Assembly: GCF_022179225.1 (NCBI RefSeq)
Contig: NZ_BPQL01000043.1
Location: 1 to 64,000 of the forward strand
Direction of reading: 5' to 3'
DNA from: Methylobacterium goesingense
GTDB taxonomy: Bacteria > Pseudomonadota > Alphaproteobacteria > Rhizobiales > Beijerinckiaceae
DNA: 64,000 nt
The notes under the pieces were generated by a model. It was not told the DNA's origin, ran no database searches, and saw nothing but the letters and a program-made list of their open reading frames with translations. Shown here in pieces: positions 45,334 through 55,784 of the stretch; positions within the stretch are counted from its first letter, which is position 1, and each line of letters starts with the position of its first letter. The position numbers and the translations under genes were made by a program.

Positions 45334-47268
45334 TCAGGGTGTCGATGCCTCATCCGCATCGGGCACCACCTCGTCCGCCTCCGCGCCTGCGATCACCGCC
45401 ATACGGGCCTTCACGTCGCACAGCCAAGCGAAGTTCGCCTCCGTCTCGTCCTCGACCAGGGCCCGCTCAGCCATACGGAGTTCGCTATTTAGCGCTCCAG
45501 CCTTGCGGTGCAAGATCACGGCCTGACGCAATGCGTCTTCGAGACGCACAGGATCGGCATGCGCGTCAAGGGTCCAGCGGTCCCCCGGGCGCACATGGCT
45601 GGCCAATCGGGCCGCCGCTTCGGTGAGCCCGGCCCGCTTCAGACGGCTCTCCAGAACCTCAACGCCGGGCAGATCCGCATCGGCGTGGCTGTCGAGCAAC
45701 AGGGAGCGCAGGGCCTGCGCGTCCGGGTCGCCGAGTTCGAGTTCGGCGAGGTCCTCCGCCTCGATCCCGAGGAGTTCGGGGTGGACGAGAAGGCTGCAGA
45801 CGATCATCGCCTCCCGGTCGCGGTAGGCCACCGGGCCCGATGCGCTGGTCTCGCCGGCATAGAGCGGGTTGAACTTGGTGGTGATTCGCGGCGAGGGCGG
45901 CGGATCGCCCGGACGGGGCTGGCGCTGGAAGGCCGGCCGCTGACCACCACCGCCACCTCCCCCACCACGTGGCTCCCAGGCGCGGCGGCCCTGGCTCGCC
46001 TGGGGCGACAGCGCCCTTAGCCGCCCCTCGATCTCATCGCGATAAAAGCCGCGCACCGTCTCGTCGCGGATGGAGGCGACCATCTCGCGCAGGGACTTGG
46101 CGAGGCCGGCCCGGCGCTCGGGGGTGTCGAGGGGGGCCCCGTCGGTGGCGCGCGACCACAGCACCTCGACGAGGGGGCGCGCCGCGTCGAGCACGCGGTC
46201 GACGGCCGCCTTGCCCTCGGCGCGCAGGAGATCGTCGGGATCCTGCCCCTCGGGCAGCATGGCGAAGCGCAGGGACTTGCCCGGCGTCAGGCCGGGCAGC
46301 GCCACGTCGAGGGCCTTGAAGGCCGCGCGCTGACCGGCGCCGTCGCCGTCGAAGCACAGGATCGGCTCGTCGGCGTTGCGCCAGAGCAGGCCGATCTGCT
46401 CCTCGGTGAGCGCCGTGCCGAGGCCCGCCACCGCGTTGGGATGGCCCGCCAGGGTCATGGCGATGACGTCGACATAGCCCTCCACCGCGATGATGACGCC
46501 CCGGTCATGGGCGGGCTTGCGGGCCTGGTGGAGGTTGTAGAGCAGCTGCCCCTTGTGGAAGAGCGGCGTCTCCGGCGAGTTCATGTACTTCGCCTTGGCG
46601 TCCTTCTGCATCGCCCGGCCGCCGAAGGCGATCACGCGCCCGCGCGAATCGCAAATTGGAAACATCACCCGGTCGCGGAACTTGTCGTAGGGCACCCGGA
46701 TGTCCTCGCCGGCCACGAGCAGGCCGAGCTCGATCATCAGGTCGCGGTCGACATCCTTGGCGGCGAGGTGGTCGCGCAGGGCGTAGCGGTCGCCCGGTGC
46801 GTAGCCGAGGCGGAAGCGGGTCCGGGTCTCCGGGCCGAGCTGGCGCCGGTCGAGATAGGCGCGGGCTTCCGTACCGGCGCGGCCGCGCAGCTGCTCCTCG
46901 AAGAAGGCGGCGGCCATCTCCATGACCTCGAAGGCCCCGGCGCGCTTGGTCTCCTGCTCGCGGGCATCGGCGCTCGGCGCCGGCAGGGACACGCCGGCCT
47001 CCGCCGCCAGGCGCTCCACGGCCTCCGGAAAGCTCAGGCCCTCCGTCTCCATCAGGAAGGTGAAGACGTCGCCGTGCTTGCCCGAGGAGAAGCAATGATA
47101 GAACTGCTTCTGGTCGTTCACGTAGAAGGACGGCGACTTCTCGGCATTGAACGGCGACAGGCCGCGCCACTCGCGGCCCGCTTTCTTCAGCCGGACGCGC
47201 CGCCCGACGATGTCGGAGGCGGGCAGGCGCGCGCGGATCTCTTCGAGAATGTGGGGCGGGTAACGCAC
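45334..47268 (-). CDS. dnaG: DNA primase
   Basis: Makes RNA primers for replication. The 644-residue enzyme has an N-terminal CHC2-type domain, the RNA polymerase/TOPRIM core with VEGYVDVIAM and CFDGDGAGQRAA, and a C-terminal helicase-binding region. Three of the four zinc ligands are replaced (Ser38, Asn41, Ser62; only Cys59 remains) in GLSPFNAEKSPSF...YHCFSSGKHGD, at the exact E. coli spacing. I recall the same change in other alphaproteobacterial primases. A Gly-rich linker is at about 429-443. The start is GTG at 47268. Confidence 0.96.
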   Translation of the reverse strand: MRYPPHILEEIRARLPASDIVGRRVRLKKAGREWRGLSPFNAEKSPSFYVNDQKQFYHCFSSGKHGDVFTFLMETEGLSFPEAVERLAAEAGVSLPAPSADAREQETKRAGAFEVMEMAAAFFEEQLRGRAGTEARAYLDRRQLGPETRTRFRLGYAPGDRYALRDHLAAKDVDRDLMIELGLLVAGEDIRVPYDKFRDRVMFPICDSRGRVIAFGGRAMQKDAKAKYMNSPETPLFHKGQLLYNLHQARKPAHDRGVIIAVEGYVDVIAMTLAGHPNAVAGLGTALTEEQIGLLWRNADEPILCFDGDGAGQRAAFKALDVALPGLTPGKSLRFAMLPEGQDPDDLLRAEGKAAVDRVLDAARPLVEVLWSRATDGAPLDTPERRAGLAKSLREMVASIRDETVRGFYRDEIEGRLRALSPQASQGRRAWEPRGGGGGGGGQRPAFQRQPRPGDPPPSPRITTKFNPLYAGETSASGPVAYRDREAMIVCSLLVHPELLGIEAEDLAELELGDPDAQALRSLLLDSHADADLPGVEVLESRLKRAGLTEAAARLASHVRPGDRWTLDAHADPVRLEDALRQAVILHRKAGALNSELRMAERALVEDETEANFAWLCDVKARMAVIAGAEADEVVPDADEASTP

Positions 47269-47354
47269 GGCTGGAACCGGACCTCTGCGGCCGTCGAGAC
47301 TAGCAGCCCGGGCTTAAGGAGTCCCCAACGCCGACGCGCGGCGCCGGGACGCCC

Positions 47355-47816
47355 TCAGGCCTTGGCGTTCAGCGCGTCCTTCACGAGGCCGCTCGCCTTG
47401 GCGAAGTCCATCCGGCCGGCATAGGCCCCTTTCAGCGCGGCGATGACCTTGCCCATGTCCTTGGGGCCGGCCGCGCCCGTCTCCTCCACGGCCTTGTCGA
47501 TCGCCGCCCGGGTCTCGGCCTCGTCCATCTGCTGGGGCAGGAAGCCCTGGATGATCGCGACCTCGTTGCGCTCGTTCTCGGCGAGTTCGGGCCGACCGCC
47601 CTGGTCGTACACGGCAGCCGATTCGTTGCGCTGCTTGATCATCTTCTGGAGGAGCGCGAGGATGTCCTCCTCGGAGGCCGGTTCCTTGCCGAGGCCGCGC
47701 GCCTCGATGTCCTTGTCCTTCAAGGCGGCCTGAATCATCCGGACGGTGGCGAGCTTCGCCTTGTCGCCGGCCTTCATGGCTTCCTTCATCTCGGTGGTGA
47801 GACGGGCGCGCAGCAT
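47355..47816 (-). CDS. GatB/YqeY domain protein
   Basis: A 153-residue YqeY protein, resembling the tRNA-binding tail of the GatB amidotransferase subunit. Markers are MLRARLTTEMKEAMKAGDK, LATVRMIQAALKDKDIEARG and FLPQQMDEAETRAAID, with the C-terminal KDMGKVIAALKGAYAGRMDF. The ATG at 47816 has GGAG upstream. It precedes dnaG on the same strand, a common neighbourhood. The role is unproven; a link to tRNA metabolism is assumed from the fold. Confidence 0.92.
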   Translation of the reverse strand: MLRARLTTEMKEAMKAGDKAKLATVRMIQAALKDKDIEARGLGKEPASEEDILALLQKMIKQRNESAAVYDQGGRPELAENERNEVAIIQGFLPQQMDEAETRAAIDKAVEETGAAGPKDMGKVIAALKGAYAGRMDFAKASGLVKDALNAKA

Positions 47817-48026
47817 GGTGTGACTCCTGAAAAAGCGGGACCCCGGAGGGCGGATCGACGGCGTGGTCTGCGAATTGCTGCGCGAACCGGGGTTCTTGAG
47901 ACGCGCCGACGCCGGGGCCACATTGACCCTGACGCGGCGCGCTCGCTATGAGCGCCGCACGACAAGCCGCCCGCACGCGCCGCTGAACGGCGCCGGGATC
48001 GGCCGGACATAAGCGAGATCACGCCG

Positions 48027-49268
48027 ATGCTGCAAGATGAAGGCGTCCACACGCCTGCCGTGCCCGCGCCCCCGGCTCCCTGGGCCGAGCCCCTCGTGAC
48101 CGCCCTCCTCGTCCTGGCGGACGGAACCGTGCTGGAGGGATTCGGCATCGGCCAGACCGGTGTCGCCGACGGCGAGGTCTGCTTCAACACCGCGATGACG
48201 GGCTATCAGGAGATCCTGACCGACCCATCCTATGCCGGCCAGATCGTCACCTTCACCTTCCCGCACATCGGCAACACCGGCACCAACGACGAGGATCTCG
48301 AGAGCCTCGACGCGGCCCCGGCCTCGGGCGTGCGCGGCACCGTGATCGCCTCGGCCGTCACCAATCCGTCGAACTGGCGCTCGTCGAGCCACCTCGATGC
48401 CTGGCTCAAGGCCCGCGGCATCGTGGGCATCACCGGGGTGGACACCCGGGCGCTGACGGCGCTGATCCGCGACCACGGCATGCCGAACGCGGTCATCGCC
48501 AACGATCCGGAGGGCCGCTTCGACCGCGAGGCCCTGAAGGCCCGCGCCGCCGCGCTGGCACCGATGGAGGGCCTCGATCTCGTGCCGCCGGTGACGAGCC
48601 GCGCGCGCTCGGAATGGTCGCAGACCACCTGGGGCGTGAAGACCGGCTACGGCGACCGCAAGCCCGGCACCGGCCTCAAGGTCGTGGCGATCGACTACGG
48701 CGTGAAGCGCAACATCCTGCGCCTGCTGGCGGAAGCCGGCTGCGACGTCACCGTGGTGCCCGCCACCACGAGCGCCGAGGAGATCATGGCCATGAAGCCG
48801 GACGGCGTGTTCCTGTCGAACGGCCCCGGCGATCCGGCCGCCACCGGAGAATACGCCGTGCCGGTGATCCGGGCGCTTCTCGCGGAGAAAGTCCCGACCT
48901 TCGGCATCTGCCTCGGGCACCAGCTCATGGGCCTGGCGCTCGGCGGTCGCACCGTGAAGATGGCCCAGGGGCATCACGGCGCGAATCACCCCGTGAAGGA
49001 CAAGACAACCGGCAAGGTCGAGATCGTCTCGATGAACCACGGCTTCGCGGTGGACCCGGCGAGCCTGCCCGAGACCGCTCTGGAGACCCACGTCTCGCTG
49101 TTCGACGGCTCGAATTGCGGGCTCACCCTCACCGACCGGCCGGCCTTCTCGGTGCAGCACCACCCCGAGGCCTCGCCGGGCCCGCGCGACAGCCACTACC
49201 TGTTCGAGCGCTTCGTCGCCCTGATGAAGGCCGGCAAGCCCGAGACCCTGGTCGCCAGCGCCGACTGA
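48027..49268 (+). CDS. carA: Carbamoyl-phosphate synthase small subunit
   Basis: The glutaminase subunit that feeds ammonia to CarB for arginine and pyrimidine synthesis. The 413-residue protein has the N-terminal small-subunit domain (ALLVLADGTVLEGFG, FNTAMTGYQEILTDPSY) and a class I GATase domain with nucleophile Cys295 in FGICLGHQ and the His/Glu pair in QHHPEASPGP. It carries a 24-residue N-terminal extension over the usual start; the next in-frame start codon that would remove it is not obvious. It is divergent from the yqeY gene. Confidence 0.96.
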   Translation: MLQDEGVHTPAVPAPPAPWAEPLVTALLVLADGTVLEGFGIGQTGVADGEVCFNTAMTGYQEILTDPSYAGQIVTFTFPHIGNTGTNDEDLESLDAAPASGVRGTVIASAVTNPSNWRSSSHLDAWLKARGIVGITGVDTRALTALIRDHGMPNAVIANDPEGRFDREALKARAAALAPMEGLDLVPPVTSRARSEWSQTTWGVKTGYGDRKPGTGLKVVAIDYGVKRNILRLLAEAGCDVTVVPATTSAEEIMAMKPDGVFLSNGPGDPAATGEYAVPVIRALLAEKVPTFGICLGHQLMGLALGGRTVKMAQGHHGANHPVKDKTTGKVEIVSMNHGFAVDPASLPETALETHVSLFDGSNCGLTLTDRPAFSVQHHPEASPGPRDSHYLFERFVALMKAGKPETLVASAD

Positions 49269-49276
49269 TCCCGCGA

Positions 49277-49308
49277 ACGCCGGGCGGGACCGTATCGCCG
49301 CCCGGCGT
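49277..49308 (+). terminator. Hairpin after carA
   Basis: Perfect 11-bp arms ACGCCGGGCGG and CCGCCCGGCGT with a 10-base loop, starting 9 bases after the carA stop. There is no U-tract behind it, so the terminator role is probable rather than certain. Confidence 0.55.
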
Positions 49309-49482
49309 GACTTCGGATGCAGGCCTGCCCTGCATTCCGGAAATGCCAACCGCGAAATGGTTCCCGCGCGGTCACAAAAAATCCGGCATTCCCCGGCATC
49401 CCCGTCCCCGTCAACGACCCGTTCACCACGACCTCCGAGGATCGTGGCGGGTTCGCATCCGGATTCAGGCGGGGATTTCCAC

Positions 49483-49860
49483 ATGACGTTCGACGACGCG
49501 CGCGACGACTTCTCACGCCTGCATCGCCTCTTCACGTTCCATCTCGGGGTGGCCGTCGGCCTTGCCTGGATGACCGCCCTGTTCTCGGCCTGCTACGCCC
49601 CCTGGGTCCGCAACATCCGGGCGCTGATCGACCCCGCAACCGGCCTCGACCGCGTCGAGAGCACCTGGTCCTTCCTGTTCGCGATGCCGGTGGTGATGAC
49701 GCTCGCCTGGATCGGCCTGTATTTCGGACGCGAGATGCTGCGCCGGAGCCAGACCCTCTCGAACGCGGCCCTCGAATTCGCCGCCGCCGCGCTCGTCGCC
49801 TTCGGGGTGTTCTACCTGTCCATCGACCGCGCGGTCTCGGCCCTCTATCTCGGCGTCTGA
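49483..49860 (+). CDS. Small membrane protein of unknown function
   Basis: A 125-residue protein with three hydrophobic segments: about 20-37 (GVAVGLAWMTALFSACY), 63-82 (FLFAMPVVMTLAWIGLYFG) and 97-115 (EFAAAALVAFGVFYLSI). No family was recognised. The ATG at 49483 starts MTFDDARDDFSRL, a soluble head before the first helix. It sits alone between carA and carB with its own leader of about 200 bases; the 5' flank has no clear ribosome binding site. Confidence 0.65.
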   Translation: MTFDDARDDFSRLHRLFTFHLGVAVGLAWMTALFSACYAPWVRNIRALIDPATGLDRVESTWSFLFAMPVVMTLAWIGLYFGREMLRRSQTLSNAALEFAAAALVAFGVFYLSIDRAVSALYLGV

Positions 49861-50020
49861 GCCCCGTCGGCACTCCACCGTCGGCCCACGCCCTTCCAAT
49901 GGAAGCGGGCTGCGTGTAAGTGCCAGGATCAACGACAATCCACGCCGCTAGCGCCCCCAGGCCCGTGCCGCTCCGGCACAGTGCCCGGTCGGGCGCGCGT
50001 GCTTGCAGCCAAGGCGCCCG

Positions 50021-53000
50021 ATGCCGAAACGCACCGATATCTCCTCGATCCTGATCATCGGTGCGGGGCCGATCGTCATCGGTCAGGCCTGCGAGTTCGA
50101 TTATTCCGGGACCCAGGCCTGCAAGGCCCTCCGCGAGGAGGGCTACCGGATCGTGCTGGTGAATTCGAATCCGGCCACGATCATGACCGACCCGGACATG
50201 GCCGATGCCACCTATGTGGAGCCGATCACGCCCGAGATCGTGGCCAAGATCATCGAGAAGGAGCGCTACGCCGTTCCGGGCGGGTTCGCCCTGCTGCCCA
50301 CCATGGGCGGCCAGACCGCGCTGAACTGCGCCCTCTCCCTCAAGAAGATGGGCGTGCTCGAGAAGTTCGACGTCCAGATGATCGGCGCCACCACCGAGGC
50401 GATCGACAAGGCGGAGGACCGCCACCTCTTCCGCGACGCGATGACGAAGATCGGCCTGGAGACGCCGAAATCGGCGCTCGCCAACGCCTCCGCCGCCAAG
50501 AAGGCCGACCGCGCGAAGTACCTCGCCGAGATCGCCCGCATCGAAGCCGCCAACGAGGGCGAGGCCCGGACGGCCGCCCTCGCCGCCTTCGAGAAGACCT
50601 GGCACCGGGGTGAATCCGAGCGGCGCAAGCGCTACGGCGAGCACGCCATCGGACAGGCGCTGATCGCGCTGGCCGAGGTCGGTCTGCCGGCGATCATCCG
50701 CCCCTCCTTCACGATGGGCGGCACCGGCGGCGGCATCGCCTACAACCGCGAGGAATTCCTGGACATCGTCGAGCGCGGCATCGACGCCTCGCCGACCAAC
50801 GAGGTCCTGATCGAGGAGTCTGTCCTCGGCTGGAAGGAATACGAGATGGAGGTCGTTCGCGATAAGAACGACAACTGCATCATCGTCTGCTCCATCGAGA
50901 ACATCGACCCGATGGGCGTCCACACAGGCGATTCCATCACGGTCGCGCCGGCGCTCACGCTGACCGACAAGGAATACCAGGTGATGCGCGACGCGTCGCT
51001 CGCTGTGCTCCGCGAGATCGGCGTCGAGACCGGCGGCTCGAACGTGCAGTTCGCCATCGACCCGGCCACGGGCCGGATGATCGTCATCGAGATGAACCCG
51101 CGCGTCTCGCGCTCCTCCGCCTTGGCCTCGAAGGCCACCGGCTTCCCCATCGCCAAGGTCGCGGCCAAGCTGGCCGTGGGCTACACCCTCGATGAGATCG
51201 CCAACGACATCACGGGCGGCGCGACCCCAGCCTCGTTCGAGCCGTCCATCGACTACGTCGTCACCAAGATCCCCCGGTTCGCCTTCGAGAAGTTCCCCGG
51301 CGCCGAGCCGACCCTGACCACCGCCATGAAGTCGGTGGGCGAGGCCATGGCGATCGGCCGCTGTTTTGCCGAATCGCTCCAGAAGGCCCTGCGCTCCCTG
51401 GAGACCGGTCTCACCGGCCTCGACGAGATCGAGATTGAGGGTCTCGGCAAGGGCGACGACCACAATGCGATCAAGGCGGCCCTTGGCACGCCGACGCCCG
51501 ACCGCCTGCTCAAGGTCGGTCAGGCCCTGCGCCTGGGCGTCAGCCACGAGGAGGTCCATGCCTCCTGCAAGATCGATCCGTGGTTCCTGGAGCAGCTCCA
51601 GGCGATCATCGACCTCGAGAACCGGGTCAAGGCGCACGGCATCCCGAACACCCCCGGGGCTCTGCGCCAGCTGAAGGCCGCCGGCTTCTCCGACGCGCGC
51701 CTCGCCGTGCTCGCCAAGACCGACGAGGACAGCGTGCGGGCCGCCCGGCGGGCGCTCGGCGTTCGCCCCGTGTTCAAGCGCATCGACACCTGCGCGGCCG
51801 AGTTCCAGGCCCCCACCGCCTACATGTACTCGACCTACGTGGCGCCCTTCGCCGGGACCGTGGTGGACGAGGCCCGGCCCACCGACGCCAAGAAGGTCAT
51901 CATCCTCGGCGGCGGCCCGAACCGGATCGGCCAGGGCATCGAGTTCGACTATTGCTGCTGCCACGCCTGCTTCGCGCTCACCGAGGCTGGCTATGAGACC
52001 GTCATGGTCAACTGCAACCCGGAGACGGTCTCGACCGACTACGACACCTCCGACCGTCTCTATTTCGAGCCGCTGACCGAGGAGGACGTCCTCGAGATCA
52101 TCGAGACTGAGCGGCAGGCCGGCACGCTCCACGGCGTCATCGTGCAGTTCGGCGGCCAGACCCCGCTGAAGCTCGCCCGCGCCCTGGAGGCCGCCGGCGT
52201 GCCGATCCTCGGCACCTCGCCGGATGCCATCGACCTCGCCGAGGACCGCGACCAGTTCAAGCGCCTCCTCGACAAGCTCGGGATGAAGCAGCCGAAGAAC
52301 GGCATCGCCTACTCGGTGGAGCAGAGCCGCCTCATCGCCTCCGATCTCGGCCTGCCCTTCGTGGTGCGCCCGAGCTACGTGCTCGGCGGCCGCGCCATGG
52401 CGATCATCCGCGACGAGGCCCAGTTCGCCGACTACCTCCTCGACACCCTGCCGAGCCTGATCCCCTCCGACGTCAAGGCGCGCTACCCCAACGACAAGAC
52501 GGGGCAGATCAACACGGTGCTGGGCAAGAACCCGCTGCTGTTCGACCGCTACCTCTCGGACGCCACCGAGATCGACGTCGATGCGATCTGCGACGGCACC
52601 GACGTGTTCATCGCCGGCATCATGGAGCACATCGAGGAAGCGGGCATCCACTCGGGCGATTCCGCCTGCTCGCTGCCCTCGCGCTCGCTCTCGCCCGAGA
52701 TCATCTCGGAATTGGAGCGGCAGACGAAGGCCATGGCCCTGGCGCTCAAGGTCGGCGGCCTGATGAACGTGCAGTACGCGATCAAGGACGGCACGATTTA
52801 TGTGCTGGAGGTGAACCCCCGCGCCTCGCGCACGGTGCCGTTCGTGGCGAAGGTCATCGGCGAGCCCATCGCCAAGATCGCCGCCCGCGTCATGGCCGGC
52901 GAGCCCCTCGCGAGCTTCGGCCTCAAGGCGAAGGACCTCGATCACATCGCCGTCAAGGAGGCGGTGTTCCCCTTCGCGCGCTTCCCCGGCGTCGACGTCC

Positions 53001-53506
53001 TGCTCGGACCGGAGATGCGCTCCACCGGCGAGGTCATCGGCCTCGATTCGAGCTTCGGCGTCGCCTTCGCCAAGAGCCAGCTCGGCTCCGGCACCCTGGT
53101 GCCGAAGGGCGGCGCGGTCTTCGTCTCGGTGCGCGATGCCGACAAGGAGCGCATCCTGCCGGCCATCCGGCTGCTCTCGGAGCTCGGCTTCACCATCGTG
53201 GCCACCAGCGGCACCCAGCGCTACCTGGCGGATCAGGGGGTCGCGACGGAGCGGGTGAACAAGGTGCTGGAGGGCCGTCCGCACGTCGTCGACTCGATCA
53301 AGAACGGCGACATCCAGCTGGTGTTCAACACCACCGAGGGGGCGGGCGCCCTCTCGGACTCGCGTTCACTCCGGCGTGCTGCCCTCTTGCATAAAGTGCC
53401 GTACTACACCACTCTTGCCGGGGCGATGGCGGCGGCCGAAGGGATCAAGGCCTATCTCGGGGGCGATCTCAAGGTCCGCGCCTTGCAGGAATACTTCGCG
53501 GCCTGA
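50021..53506 (+). CDS. carB: Carbamoyl-phosphate synthase large subunit
   Basis: A 1161-residue enzyme with two ATP-grasp halves (each opening with a carboxyphosphate-type domain: [21 protein letters not shown] and [19 protein letters not shown]), an oligomerisation domain between them, and a C-terminal MGS-like allosteric domain (about 1030 onward, [19 protein letters not shown]). It is longer than the E. coli protein (1073), partly through an insert near 160-195 rich in Lys, Ala and Glu, which I recall from alphaproteobacterial CarB. The ATG at 50021 (MPKRTDISS) is the normal start. Confidence 0.97.
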   Translation: MPKRTDISSILIIGAGPIVIGQACEFDYSGTQACKALREEGYRIVLVNSNPATIMTDPDMADATYVEPITPEIVAKIIEKERYAVPGGFALLPTMGGQTALNCALSLKKMGVLEKFDVQMIGATTEAIDKAEDRHLFRDAMTKIGLETPKSALANASAAKKADRAKYLAEIARIEAANEGEARTAALAAFEKTWHRGESERRKRYGEHAIGQALIALAEVGLPAIIRPSFTMGGTGGGIAYNREEFLDIVERGIDASPTNEVLIEESVLGWKEYEMEVVRDKNDNCIIVCSIENIDPMGVHTGDSITVAPALTLTDKEYQVMRDASLAVLREIGVETGGSNVQFAIDPATGRMIVIEMNPRVSRSSALASKATGFPIAKVAAKLAVGYTLDEIANDITGGATPASFEPSIDYVVTKIPRFAFEKFPGAEPTLTTAMKSVGEAMAIGRCFAESLQKALRSLETGLTGLDEIEIEGLGKGDDHNAIKAALGTPTPDRLLKVGQALRLGVSHEEVHASCKIDPWFLEQLQAIIDLENRVKAHGIPNTPGALRQLKAAGFSDARLAVLAKTDEDSVRAARRALGVRPVFKRIDTCAAEFQAPTAYMYSTYVAPFAGTVVDEARPTDAKKVIILGGGPNRIGQGIEFDYCCCHACFALTEAGYETVMVNCNPETVSTDYDTSDRLYFEPLTEEDVLEIIETERQAGTLHGVIVQFGGQTPLKLARALEAAGVPILGTSPDAIDLAEDRDQFKRLLDKLGMKQPKNGIAYSVEQSRLIASDLGLPFVVRPSYVLGGRAMAIIRDEAQFADYLLDTLPSLIPSDVKARYPNDKTGQINTVLGKNPLLFDRYLSDATEIDVDAICDGTDVFIAGIMEHIEEAGIHSGDSACSLPSRSLSPEIISELERQTKAMALALKVGGLMNVQYAIKDGTIYVLEVNPRASRTVPFVAKVIGEPIAKIAARVMAGEPLASFGLKAKDLDHIAVKEAVFPFARFPGVDVLLGPEMRSTGEVIGLDSSFGVAFAKSQLGSGTLVPKGGAVFVSVRDADKERILPAIRLLSELGFTIVATSGTQRYLADQGVATERVNKVLEGRPHVVDSIKNGDIQLVFNTTEGAGALSDSRSLRRAALLHKVPYYTTLAGAMAAAEGIKAYLGGDLKVRALQEYFAA

Positions 53507-53626
53507 ATTTTGGCGCGGCTTCCGACTTGATCGGAGGCCGTGCTGTCTGCGGTTCAGGAGTTTCTTACTCTGGCCCGGAGGGAGCACAGTGCTCCTGGCC
53601 GGGCCTATTCATTGTGGCGCGAGACG

Positions 53627-54109
53627 ATGACGATAGACAAGGTTCCGATGACGGTGCGCGGTTACGCAGCGCTGGAAGAGGAGTTGAAGCACCGCCAGCA
53701 GGTGGAGCGCCAGCGGATCATCCAGGCCATCGCCGAGGCCCGCGCCCTTGGCGACCTGTCGGAGAATGCCGAGTACCATGCCGCCAAGGAGGCGCAGTCC
53801 CACAACGAGGGCCGCGTCCTCGAACTGGAGAGCATGATCTCGCGCGCCGAGGTGATCGACGTCTCGAAGCTCTCGGGCACGAAGATCAAGTTCGGCGCCA
53901 CCGTGAAGCTCCTCGACGAGGACACCGAGGAAGAGAAGACCTACCAGCTCGTGGGCGAGCCGGAGGCGGATGTCCGCTCGGGCCTGGTCTCGATCACGTC
54001 GCCCATCGCCCGCGCGCTGATCGGCAAGGGCGTCGGCGACACCGTCGAGGTGACGACGCCGGGCGGCGGCAAGTCCTACGAGGTGGTTGCCGTCCAGTAC
54101 GGCGGCTGA
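53627..54109 (+). CDS. greA: Transcription elongation factor GreA
   Basis: Rescues backtracked RNA polymerase by stimulating transcript cleavage. The 160-residue protein has the N-terminal coiled coil with the acidic tip ([20 protein letters not shown]) and the C-terminal FKBP-like domain ([20 protein letters not shown]). The ATG at 53627 gives [13 protein letters not shown], the expected start; the upstream frame is not conserved. It follows carB at a distance of 120 bases, a common order in this group. Confidence 0.96.
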   Translation: MTIDKVPMTVRGYAALEEELKHRQQVERQRIIQAIAEARALGDLSENAEYHAAKEAQSHNEGRVLELESMISRAEVIDVSKLSGTKIKFGATVKLLDEDTEEEKTYQLVGEPEADVRSGLVSITSPIARALIGKGVGDTVEVTTPGGGKSYEVVAVQYGG

Positions 54110-54116
54110 TCCGCCG

Positions 54117-54644
54117 ATGCGGCCGGTGACGCGGCGCGCGGCCGGGGCGACGCTCGGGCTCGCGGTCCTGCTCTGGACCGGCGCCCCGGGACCGGCGCGG
54201 GCCGAACCGCCCGCCGGTTTCGCGGCCGCCGGGCTCTCCGGCATCCGCGTCGACGTCCAGCCGTTGCTCGCCCAGGGCGGCGGTGCGCAGGCCCTGGCCC
54301 TGCGCGACGACCTGACGGCGGCCCTGCGCACGGAATTCGCCGACCGGCTCGGCGGCGCCGGACCCGTGCTGGTGGTGCGGATCAAGGGCCTTACGATCAA
54401 CCCGTACGCGGGTGGCGAGGGCGGGCGCGGACGATTCGGCGGGGGCGGACAGACGGACTATCTCGACGGGGACGCCCTCCTCGTCGGGCGGCGTGGCGAG
54501 GTGTTGGCGCGCCATCCCCAGCTCTCCGCGACCCCCGCCAGTTCCGGCGGCGCCTGGTACGACCCCGAATCGGAGCGGCGGCGCGTCGCCGCCATCGCCG
54601 GGCACTACGCGGGATGGCTGCGCCGGGCGCTCGCGCGCGATTGA
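54117..54644 (+). CDS. Putative secreted protein of unknown function
   Basis: A 175-residue protein with a signal peptide (RRAAGATLGLAVLLWTG, cleavage after about residue 29, ARAEP). The rest has a small alpha/beta look with a glycine-rich loop (GGEGGRGRFGGGGQTDYLDG) and no family motif I can name. The ATG at 54117 is 7 bases after the greA stop, so translation is probably coupled. A terminator-like hairpin follows. Confidence 0.7.
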   Translation: MRPVTRRAAGATLGLAVLLWTGAPGPARAEPPAGFAAAGLSGIRVDVQPLLAQGGGAQALALRDDLTAALRTEFADRLGGAGPVLVVRIKGLTINPYAGGEGGRGRFGGGGQTDYLDGDALLVGRRGEVLARHPQLSATPASSGGAWYDPESERRRVAAIAGHYAGWLRRALARD

Positions 54645-54656
54645 GCGTTCACCGAG

Positions 54657-54673
54657 CGACCACCGGGTGGTCG
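54657..54673 (+). terminator. Terminator-like hairpin
   Basis: CGACCACC-G-GGTGGTCG followed by GATTTTCC, 12 bases after the stop of the secreted-protein gene. The stem is short and the U-tract modest. Confidence 0.55.
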
Positions 54674-54737
54674 GATTTTCCTGGAGCGATCCTCCTGGTG
54701 GATTGACCGCTCCTAAAGGATTGACCTGGATCGTTCG

Positions 54738-55769
54738 ATGTCGGCAGCGTCCGCAATGACCTCCGCTTCCGGCGCGGCAGCGCCGAACTCCCTCCCCGAC
54801 CTCGCCCGGGCCCGAACCTGGATCATCACCGACGGCAAGGCCGGCGACGAGAACCAGTGCGTCGCCATCGCGGAAACCCTCGGCGTCGCCTTCGAGCGGC
54901 GGCGCGTGACGCCTCGCCCGCCCTTCGGATGGATGGCGCCCTGGGGGCCGATCGACCCGCGCGATCAGCCGGGCGGGCGCAAGGGCGCCCTCGCGGGTCC
55001 GCTGCCCGACCTGCTGATCGCCTCGGGCCGGCGCGCGGTGCCGTATCTTCGGGCCGTCCGGCAGGCCTCCGGCGGGCGCACCTTCACGGCCTTCCTCAAG
55101 GATCCGCGCACCGGGCACGATACGGCCAATTTCGTCTGGGTGCCCGATTACGACGATTTGCGCGGTCCCAACGTCTTCACCACCCTCACCCCCCCGCATC
55201 CGGTCTCGGCCGCCCGGATCGAGGCCGCGCGCAATGCGCCCGATCCGCGGCTCGTCGACCTGCCCTGGCCCCGCATCGCCGTGCTCGTGGGGGGCGACAG
55301 CCGGCACCTCAGCTACCGCGCCGCCGACATGCGCCGCCTGCTGGCCGAACTGACGAAGCTCGCGGATGGCGGCTGCTCGCTGATGGTGACGGTGTCCCGG
55401 CGCACGCCGGAGAACCTGCGCAAGGCGTTGCGCGACCTCGTGGCGGCCAAGGGCGGCTTCTTCTGGGACGGAACCGGCGGCAACCCCTATGTGGGGATGC
55501 TGGCCTTCGCCGAGCAGATCGTGGTCACCTCCGATTCGGCCAACATGGTCGGCGAGGCCGTGAGCACGGGGGCGCCCGTCCTCCTGTTCAACCTGCCGAA
55601 GACCTATATCCGGCACAGACGGCTCTTCGCGGGGCTCGCGATGGCGGGCGCCCTGAAGCCCTTCATCGGCCGCCTTGAGGAAATGCACTACCCGCCCATG
55701 GATGCGACACCCGCCATCGCCGACGCGATGGCCAAGGCCTACGCGGATCACCGCGCGAACTGGGCCTGA
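54738..55769 (+). CDS. ELM1/GtrOC1 family protein (DUF1022)
   Basis: A 343-residue protein of the mitochondrial-fission ELM1 family, whose bacterial members have a glycosyltransferase-B-like fold. Signature stretches are TWIITDGKAGDENQCVAIAE at the N-terminus, LLIASGRRAVPYLRAVR, PHPVSAARIEAAR, and the C-terminal VVTSDSANMVGEAVSTGAPV with the typical nucleotide-sugar-site look. The bacterial function is not established. The ATG at 54738 gives a 20-residue lead before the conserved part. It precedes trxB by 15 bases, probably one transcript. Confidence 0.88.
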   Translation: MSAASAMTSASGAAAPNSLPDLARARTWIITDGKAGDENQCVAIAETLGVAFERRRVTPRPPFGWMAPWGPIDPRDQPGGRKGALAGPLPDLLIASGRRAVPYLRAVRQASGGRTFTAFLKDPRTGHDTANFVWVPDYDDLRGPNVFTTLTPPHPVSAARIEAARNAPDPRLVDLPWPRIAVLVGGDSRHLSYRAADMRRLLAELTKLADGGCSLMVTVSRRTPENLRKALRDLVAAKGGFFWDGTGGNPYVGMLAFAEQIVVTSDSANMVGEAVSTGAPVLLFNLPKTYIRHRRLFAGLAMAGALKPFIGRLEEMHYPPMDATPAIADAMAKAYADHRANWA

Positions 55770-55784
55770 AGGAGGACGGACACG

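Noticed and set aside
49532..53284. A 1250-codon minus-strand open frame opposite carB
   Set aside because: Long only because carB has strong GC3 bias; the composition (Asp, Gly, Leu, Val, Arg, His repeats) is that of a shadow frame, and carB is unambiguous.
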